From contig JADCRB010000166.1 of assembly GCA_021464245.1 (NCBI GenBank), positions 62,001 through 126,000 on the forward strand: a DNA stretch of 64,000 nucleotides, written 5' to 3'. Numbering within the stretch: position 1 is the first letter of the stretch; each line of letters begins with the position of its first letter. A model generated the notes under the pieces. The model was not told the DNA's origin. It searched no databases and was given only the letters and a program-made list of their open reading frames with translations. The DNA comes from Carallia brachiata (Eukaryota; Streptophyta; Magnoliopsida; Malpighiales; Rhizophoraceae). Below, piece after piece: positions 57,445 to 64,000 of this stretch. A program made the position numbers and the translations under genes.

Positions 57445-58581
57445 AGATTATTATCAAAAAATAACATCACCTTTACGTTTTTTTACAAATCTAACATCAT
57501 CTTTAACAACTAACAAATCTAGTACAATTTAATTATTTTCTTACAAATCTTGCACAACCTTTAACAATTAACAAATTTAGTACGATTCAATTATTTTTTA
57601 ACAAATCTAGCACACTGTCAGTTAAAATAATCGAATCTCCAGTATACACACATATACATATGACATTTAGGCATTTTAAACTGTACTAAATTTTGACGTT
57701 CAATTATTTTTTAACAAATTTCACACACTTTCAGTTAAAAATAATCGAATCTCTAATATGTACATATGCACATATGACATTTGAGAGTTTAAAACTGTAC
57801 TAAATTTAGACGTAAATGTGTCATATGTGTATACTAAGAGATTCAGTTACTTTTAACCAATGTTGTTAAAACCGGCTCGGACCGGCCGGTCCCACCGGTT
57901 CAACCGGTGATCGGCCAAAGGTCCGGGCCGGTTTATGGCTACAGTTACCCCTTAACTCGGACTGGTCAAAATCGGTTTGAACCGGTCAAAAACCGGTCAA
58001 AACCGGTGAAAACCGGTCAAAAAACTGGACCCGGTTCAACCAGTTCAAACCGGTATAAAAGTTTTATAAATTATAATTTGATCTCAATGTTTATTTAAAT
58101 TATAATTTGAGTTTTAAATTTAATTAAAATTTTCAATTTAGTCCTAAATTTATCAAAACTTTCAATTTAGTCTTAAATTTATCAAAAATTTCAATTTAAT
58201 CCTTAAAAATTAAAAAAGTAATATTTAATAATCATGTATAAGTATTATTTTTTTAAATTATTTTTATAAATATATATATTAATAAATACCGGTTCAAATA
58301 CCGGTTCGACCGGTTGAACCGGTTGAATCTTGACCCACTAATGTTTCTGGTTCGATGACCGGTCCGGTTCTGACAACCTTGCTTTTAACTGATTATTTTA
58401 ACTGACAGTGTGCTAGATTTGTTAGAAAATAATTGAAATATGCAAAATTTGTTAATTGTTAAATGTTGTGTTAGATTTATAAAAAAATATAATTAAATTG
58501 TGCTACATTTGTTAATTTTTAAAGGTGATACTAAATTTATAAAAAAATACAAAAGTGATGTTATTTTTTTGATAATAACTC
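57445..58581. mobile_element. Middle element: long-TIR foldback with 9-bp TSD
   Basis: The termini AGATTATTATCAAAAAATAA and (inverted) GAGTTATTATCAAAAAAATA continue as inverted similarity for several hundred bases. It is flanked by perfect TAAAAAATT at 57436-57444 and 58582-58590. A 9-bp TSD with long TIRs suggests a non-autonomous Mutator-type element. Confidence 0.75.
57858..58381. mobile_element. Inner hAT-type MITE, 8-bp TSD CTTTTAAC
   Basis: 524 bp starting CAATGTTGTTAAAACCGG and ending (inverted) CAAGGTTGTCAGAACCGG, between perfect CTTTTAAC repeats (57850-57857, 58382-58389). Both ends are crowded with ACCGGT/ACCGGTT motifs, a pattern seen in widespread plant hAT-like MITEs. The short ORF at 57907 is an artefact of these repeats. 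Confidence 0.85.
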
Positions 58582-58646
58582 TAAAAAATTCGAAAACTAG
58601 TATACAAAAAAGTGTAAAAGTTTATGCTTAAAAAAATCCATATCTT

Positions 58647-59084
58647 GTCCATTTTACATATCGCTTTCGTAAAAAACACCGCTGCAGCAGACATGGAGGG
58701 AGCCCGTGAGTTTAGATGCTTAGCGGCTCACTCGGTTCCTTGTTGGCAAGCGCTTAAGAACATACAAGTGTGCCGGAACTTGAGAAGGTTAGATTGGTGA
58801 GATTGATAACAATTTCGGTCTTCAATCCTTTTCTGCCGAATTTTTTATAGTGCCTGTAATAATTCGTGTCTTGTTTTTTTTCCGTCGGACATCGGTGTCC
58901 AATAGAAATTACTGGAATTAAGAGTTGAGCATGCTCTACCACCATAGCACACTTTCGGTTTAGCAGTTCAACGATCCGACTGTTAACCCCTCGCAGTGTT
59001 GGGTTAATTCTTATTTTAAAAAGTAACGAATATTTTTATATTATATAAAAATAAATAAAATGTTATTCAAATAATAATATTTAA

Positions 59085-59119
<35 letters not shown>

Positions 59120-60454
59120 ATTTTGAAAAAAATCAAATGAAGTTTTTAGCATTGACCCAGCTGTTTCATTAATTCAATTGGGCCGGTTCAATTGTCCGGA
59201 TCAACGGGTCGAGCAATTTTTAATGGGTCACTTTTTTGTCCAATTAAATAAGGGAATTAGACTAATTTAGAATTCAAGTTATCAGTTTATTAGTCCAACC
59301 TAATCTAGTTTTAAAACTATGTATTTGTTCTAATCCTAATCTTATTTAATCAACAATAGCATTCAAGCCAAAAGCTTGACACGAGGATAATCAAGTTTGG
59401 TTTAGACTTTTGAGTTGACTTCTCAATGAAAACAAATCATAAAGCAGAAAAAAGTAGATTGAATGAGTGTCCCAAAAAGACAAGATTAAATAAGAGTGGG
59501 ATTAGTATCTGTTATTAAAATTAAGAAAATGACTTGAAAATTCTTAAAGTTTGCAGGATCATAGATATATACATTTTTTTTAGAGGAAATGCAGGGTCCA
59601 TTTATATAGAAAGTGAGAAACTTTGTTAGGTAATTGATATGCAAGCACCATAATATGGAAAATAGTGTAGAGAAGGTAATATGCTCGTTAGTTTCAATGA
59701 ACAAGTTGTTCAAGCTTAACAGGCATTCGGGTAACGGATTCAGGAAAAAAATTCAGGGGAACAAATTTGATATGTATAGTTATAATAATAAAATTAATTT
59801 GTATGATTGAAAAGAAAAAGTTATAATAATTATTTTGAGTAATAAATATTATAGTTATATCTTGTGAGTTTTAATATTTCAAAACTATCTTTATATTTTT
59901 ATATAATAAAATATATTTTTCATATAAGTAATAATTCAATCATTTAATTATTTATTTCTCATGTGATTATATAATAAATTTTTTATGAAATTTATTGTAA
60001 ATTTTTTTTTGTGTAATTATTGTAATTGATAAAATTAAAGCTAATTTTATAAAAAATAAATGTTTTTACATAAAAAGTAGTTATAAAAGAAAATAAAAAA
60101 AGAAAACAAATTTTAACAAGGAAAAGAAAAAAAAAGTACTTATTTTTCAAGAGAATAAGAGCGGCATTAACTACTAGACGATGCTCTATTCTTTCAAAAG
60201 GCAACAATAAAAAGAATGGATGTATTTGGCCCAAAAAAAACAAAAAAAAAAAGCAAGAATGGGGTAGCTCGTTCGGTAAGTGACCCGGGGGGGGAGGCAA
60301 AACGCCCCTTCCACCAACAGATGACTTATCATGATGTTATGTAAGAACATTTAATTAAAAGACACAGTAAAGGGGGGGGGGGGTGTGGAATTGCCCCGCC
60401 GGGCACACCCTGCATCCGTCCCTGGGGTAATCTCCTCCAATGTTGAAAGAGGAA
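58647..60454. other. AT-rich spacer, no gene seen
   Basis: Contains a (GT)n(AT)n microsatellite at 59085-59117 and G-runs near 60287 and 60374. The phrase GGCACACCCTGCATCCGTCC near 60400 looks transposon-derived but is not assigned. Confidence 0.5.
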
Positions 60455-60555
60455 ACACTAGACGACAAGCAATAGAATGAGAATGGTTTTCATGGAGGGA
60501 ACAAGATAAGATGCAACTCCAAGAATTTTTTGGCTTGGACCATATGTTAATCCGG
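60455..60555 (-). pseudogene. Fossil fusion of LecRK tail and lectin fragment
   Basis: 60455-60510 repeats the C-terminal coding and stop region of LecRK F (compare 60915-60972). 60511-60552 read on minus gives a lectin-like GLTYGPSQKILGVAS. The two pieces are joined directly, so an older LecRK has been reduced to scraps here. Confidence 0.6.
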
Positions 60556-60877
60556 CCGCTTCAGGAAAAATCATATGTAATCCATTCATCTGACGGATCT
60601 ATAAAAGGTGTATTGGTCAAGAAAAATAAAACCTGACAAATATTTTACGGAAAAATCATAGTTCCTGGGGCTATCAGCCATAGACATTTGGATTTTCTGG
60701 TTTGTAACGACTAAGATTAGGAGCCCAGCTCTGCCAGATGAGTGAACTATGGTAATCGGCAATAGGCATTGACACAGATGAGATTTAAAACTTTATTTGC
60801 ATGTAATGCATTTCTCTTAACCGCCCTTATCAAGGAGGCAATGCCCCAAGCTGGTTTTAGTGAATAACACCCTAAGA
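60556..60877. other. 3' flank of LecRK F
   Basis: Resembles 46980-47274 downstream of LecRK D. No separate gene. Confidence 0.55.
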
Positions 60878-62935
60878 TTAATTTTGAGTATTGTGTGCAC
60901 TATTGAGCACAGGCCCGCTTGACGACAAGCAATAGAATGAAGATGGTTTCGACGGGGGAGCAAGATAAGCTGGAATAGGCATTTTCGATGGAATGACAGG
61001 CAAGGAAGCCTCAGAATTGTGCAGAACGTTAGTAACTTGTCTTATTGAAGGTCTAAAAATGGGATCAGGGTGCACACAGCAGAGTCCAACAATCATTACT
61101 CTCTTCACTTGTGCATCATCAAAATCGTCACCAAGTTTTGGGTCAACAGCTTCAACGTGTTTTCCCACTCCATACAACTCCCAAACCCACTCGACTATTG
61201 TGACCTGATCTTCTTCTCTCCATGACTCAAAAACCCTTCTTCCACAAGCTATTTCGAGAATTACAATTCCAAAGCTGTAGACATCAGACTCTTTCGTCGC
61301 TTTGCCGGATCTGAAACATTCTGGAGCCATATAGCCTATGGTACCAGCCAGCATGGTGGTTTGCCATCCTTTTGCATGATCAACAAGCCGTGCCAGTCCG
61401 AAATCGCCAAGCTTCGCATTAAATTCAGAATCCAGCATAATGTTGCTTGGTTTAATGTCCCTGTGCAGCACACATTGGTCCCCTTCTTCATGCAGATATA
61501 GCAATGCACAAGCCAAGTCTTGTGCAATCTTGTATCTCAACGTCCACGGCAACAAGCTCTTTTCTTTAAAGAGATGGGAATCTAAGCTGCCTTGGGGCAA
61601 GTACTCATATGCAAGTAGAAGTTCTTTTTCTTGGCACCAGCCAATGAGTTTCACCAAATTCCTATGTCTCATTCTGCTAATGATCCTGACTTCTGATTTA
61701 AACTCCTTGAGACCTTGCTTAGATTCTCTTGACACCCTCTTAACAGCAATGTGACAGTTCAAATCCTTCAAGAAACCCCTGTAGACCGCACCACAGCCTC
61801 CTTCTCCAAGCTTCTCTCCTTCTGAGAAGTCATTGGTCGCACCAGCCAATTCGTCAAAGGAAAATTTCCTTAATGATGTTCCATTTTTATATTCCTCTCT
61901 CAGACATACATCGAGGACAGGATCACCTAATTTTTCACTTTTTCTCATCTTTTTCCTTAAAACAATCAAGACAAAAACTATTCCAATAACAAATAAACAT
62001 GAAACAAGAATCATTTCCCCCAGCATTTGGATTTTTGCAGGTTTGGTGCCCGAACTGAATTGGGTTTCACCAATTTCTGAAGTGGAATTGAACTCCCATG
62101 ACTCGATGGAATTCGTTCCAATAACCTGAAATCCTGCACTGCCGGAAAAGCCAAATGTAACCCATTCAGGCAGATAGTTAGCTAAATCAATAGTAGCAGA
62201 AATCTTGCGTTGCAGAATTGAGCTATTGCCAACATTATTGGAGTACATGGCGCTAAAACTTTTCCCGCTTGAATCGTAAGCGATCCAAACATCTGTAGCA
62301 ATGTATTCTATAATCCATCCCTCCGTATTCCCTTTCCAAGACTCATTTGTAACAGATTTCATGGAATTGACATCGATACCCACATGAGCACCTGGGGGAT
62401 CCCAGGGATTAGGAAATGTGTCAAACTCCACGGCAACAAAATGGTTGAGTTGTGGATCAGTTGCCTCTTTGTTGTTTCTGACTAGACCAAGACTGCCTGG
62501 GATTTCAATGTTAGGAGGAAGTCTTGAGCCATTGGGAGCCAGGAAAAATGTTATCCCATCGAAGAGCGGTCGACCACCTAGAGTTGCCACGATGAAGGAG
62601 AAATGGGTAGTGAAGTTGGTAAGCCCTCCAGATTTCTTGTCCCAAAGGTGTAAAGGTTTTGCATATGTTGCCCGACCAACGCTGTGCTTTTTTCCGGGTG
62701 TGAAGGTCGGAAGAATCCTTCCGCTAGCCATAATTGAATCTCCTTCCAGGAAAATTTCCGAAAGACTTTCATCAAATCTGGCAAAGTTGAAGCTTATTGA
62801 ACTGCTAGAAGCTTTGAGAACCGTAGGAAACAAGAAAACGGTCGTCAGGAACTTAAAAAACAAATGACTGCAAAAAGGCATCAGGCCTGGAGGCACTTGC
62901 GAGCCTTGTCTCCTAAATTGCCCCCCACTTATCAA
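60878..62935 (-). CDS. L-type lectin receptor-like kinase F (intact)
   Basis: 685 codons, the only fully open LecRK here, intronless as usual for the family. A better start may be Met19 (62881), which puts the hydrophobic signal peptide (about 22-41) at the N-terminus as in D. Legume-lectin domain about 46-282: DGITFFLAPNG with Asp126, and VAVEFDTF.N..DP with Glu170/Asp172 as metal-site candidates. One membrane span about 308-326. Kinase about 371-640: glycine loop GEGGCG (377-382, Cys where Phe is usual), Lys399, HRD 491-493, DFG 511-513, APE 537-539, then a Ser/Pro-rich tail. Expected at the plasma membrane as an RD-type receptor kinase for an extracellular ligand. The ligand is unknown. 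Confidence 0.92.
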   Translation of the reverse strand: MISGGQFRRQGSQVPPGLMPFCSHLFFKFLTTVFLFPTVLKASSSSISFNFARFDESLSEIFLEGDSIMASGRILPTFTPGKKHSVGRATYAKPLHLWDKKSGGLTNFTTHFSFIVATLGGRPLFDGITFFLAPNGSRLPPNIEIPGSLGLVRNNKEATDPQLNHFVAVEFDTFPNPWDPPGAHVGIDVNSMKSVTNESWKGNTEGWIIEYIATDVWIAYDSSGKSFSAMYSNNVGNSSILQRKISATIDLANYLPEWVTFGFSGSAGFQVIGTNSIESWEFNSTSEIGETQFSSGTKPAKIQMLGEMILVSCLFVIGIVFVLIVLRKKMRKSEKLGDPVLDVCLREEYKNGTSLRKFSFDELAGATNDFSEGEKLGEGGCGAVYRGFLKDLNCHIAVKRVSRESKQGLKEFKSEVRIISRMRHRNLVKLIGWCQEKELLLAYEYLPQGSLDSHLFKEKSLLPWTLRYKIAQDLACALLYLHEEGDQCVLHRDIKPSNIMLDSEFNAKLGDFGLARLVDHAKGWQTTMLAGTIGYMAPECFRSGKATKESDVYSFGIVILEIACGRRVFESWREEDQVTIVEWVWELYGVGKHVEAVDPKLGDDFDDAQVKRVMIVGLCCVHPDPIFRPSIRQVTNVLHNSEASLPVIPSKMPIPAYLAPPSKPSSFYCLSSSGPVLNSAHNTQN

Positions 62936-63500
62936 CTACGTCGCAGAATGAGATTTTCTTATGACATTTGAAATTCCGGCCACTATCTTGTAGGCTCCAT
63001 GGAGTTGTTATCAAAGCACGACGTAGACAGTATGTACTCTCCTTATATCTGGCCTAAAAGCAAAATGTCAAAATTGGAGGGAGTCCCAATAATAGTCTTT
63101 TAGCAGTAGCACAGAGGCATCCTCGTTGCCTTCTACCAAACCAAAGTCACTTCTATAATAACTATTAACTTTGGTACATCATAAAACACCGAGGAAGGGA
63201 TTTTATTTTAGGACACCATTTTGCAACACATAGTTAATTTAAGAATTTATTTTTTTTTTGATTTAATATATTTTTTACAATTCGATATTTCAGATCTCTA
63301 CGTATTAACTTTGTTTCTATTATTGTGTATTTACATAACTTTTTCCTTTATTTTATTAAGATTATTATAGCCGCAAGCAATAAGACATTTTACAAAAAAA
63401 GGACAAAAGCCAGAAATTCTGATCAATCTCACTAATTTAATATTCCTTGAAGTTTCCAAACACTTAGATGTGTTTAGGCCCCTGGCAACTGGGAACTAGG
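62936..63500. other. 5' flank of LecRK F
   Basis: Resembles 49740-50080 upstream of LecRK D (GGGAGTCCCAATA near 63080). A run of about 20 T lies near 63511, just past this stretch. No gene and no confident promoter motif. Confidence 0.5.
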
Positions 63501-64000
63501 ATGTTCTGTTTTTTTTTTTTTTTTTCTCCCTGTTAGTAGCTTTCACTCGAGCATTTGCAAATTGCAATCAAAATTTACAATCACAAATTTTCTGTTCCTG
63601 TAGACCAAAAAAGAAAAAAAAAAATTTACAGTTCCTACTCCCTAAGGGTAAGGGAGCTTCCTCGGATTTATCCTAATTAAGTTGATCCGCCTTTTTTTTT
63701 TAAAAAAAAATCTGCCTTAGACATCAAAGTTCAAGCTTGTTTTTTTGAATAATTAATTTTTTTATTTTTAATAATTAATTTTTTTATCAGAAAAAAAAAA
63801 GGAAAAAGAGACGTTAAGCTACTGCTGTAATGCGAGACTAAGGAGGGTATTCGGGTAAATTTACATCTCCTTACAAAGCAAGGACTAGGAAGCAATTTGG
63901 GAGGGTAAATTCAGTTTTCCTTACATGGATAGGACTTAGGAGAAACAAGGAGTTTCAATGCAACGGTCACGTTGCGTCTGAAAAGAGAGCCACCAACCTG
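63501..64000. repeat. LecRK-cluster spacer, copy 4 (window edge)
   Basis: GCATTTGCAAATTGCAATCAA near 63551 and GGAGGGTATTCGGGTAAATT near 63842 match the other spacers. By analogy another C/E-type LecRK may lie beyond 64000. Confidence 0.65.

Larger units (their letters stand above)
57003..58646. mobile_element. Outer inverted-repeat element of a three-level nest
   Basis: Same family as 51171-51665. The ends AGGGATATGCAATTTTTGGT and (inverted) AAGATATGGATTTTTTTAAG are flanked by GTCCATTGT (56994-57002) and GTCCATTTT (58647-58655), an 8/9 match. Its right arm is interrupted at 57445 by the middle element and resumes at 58591. Confidence 0.65.

Noticed and set aside
57907..58098. 63-codon frame rich in RSKPVKTG
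   Set aside because: Generated by ACCGGT-type repeats at the end of the hAT MITE.
60280..60385. G-quadruplex from the G-runs
   Set aside because: Only two isolated long runs about 75 bp apart; no four-tract arrangement.

Overview
The window is nuclear DNA of a flowering plant, most likely a woody eudicot. The evidence is intronless L-type lectin receptor kinase (LecRK) genes, Ty3/Gypsy-type gag, an Au-type SINE, small inverted-repeat transposons and AT-rich spacers. I cannot name the species.

Layout. 1-9.4 kb is repeat-rich and has no convincing host gene. It holds an LTR-like remnant, SINE and LINE-like pieces, and a 1.2-1.4 kb direct duplication (5590-6815 and 8050-9465) whose two copies show several insertions as filled and empty sites. 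9.47-21.17 kb holds two copies (I and II) of one non-autonomous LTR retrotransposon. 25.0-27.2 kb is a broken LecRK (A). 28.27-32.38 kb is a third, shorter relative (III) of the retrotransposon. 32.9-35.1 kb is a nearly intact LecRK (B). 45.5-62.9 kb holds four more LecRK loci, C (fragment), D (pseudogene), E (split by one stop) and F (intact), all on the minus strand. Spacers, MITEs and 5'/3' flanks are shared between them in the pattern C~E and D~F, which points to duplication of a two-gene block. 57.0-58.65 kb is a three-level nest of inverted-repeat transposons.

The most notable content is in the retrotransposon. It encodes gag but no recognisable protease, reverse transcriptase, RNase H or integrase. 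Between gag and the polypurine tract each copy carries a WUSCHEL-related homeobox (WOX) coding sequence with a plant WOX-type homeodomain, a WUS-box-like motif and a C-terminal LxLxL (EAR-like) motif. In copy II this is an uninterrupted 203-codon ORF; in I and III it is broken. A tandem array of roughly 44-bp units, most carrying a TATA-box-like core, lies just upstream, and a second small passenger ORF lies downstream in I and III. I read this as transduplication of a developmental regulator by a gag-only (TR-GAG/LARD-like) retrotransposon that is moved in trans.

How the genes relate: the LecRK loci are plasma-membrane receptor candidates (lectin ectodomain, one membrane span, cytoplasmic Ser/Thr kinase) in a birth-and-death cluster. 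Only F is open throughout. The transposons account for several of the lesions, for example a solo LTR inside D and a SINE abutting the truncated tail of E.
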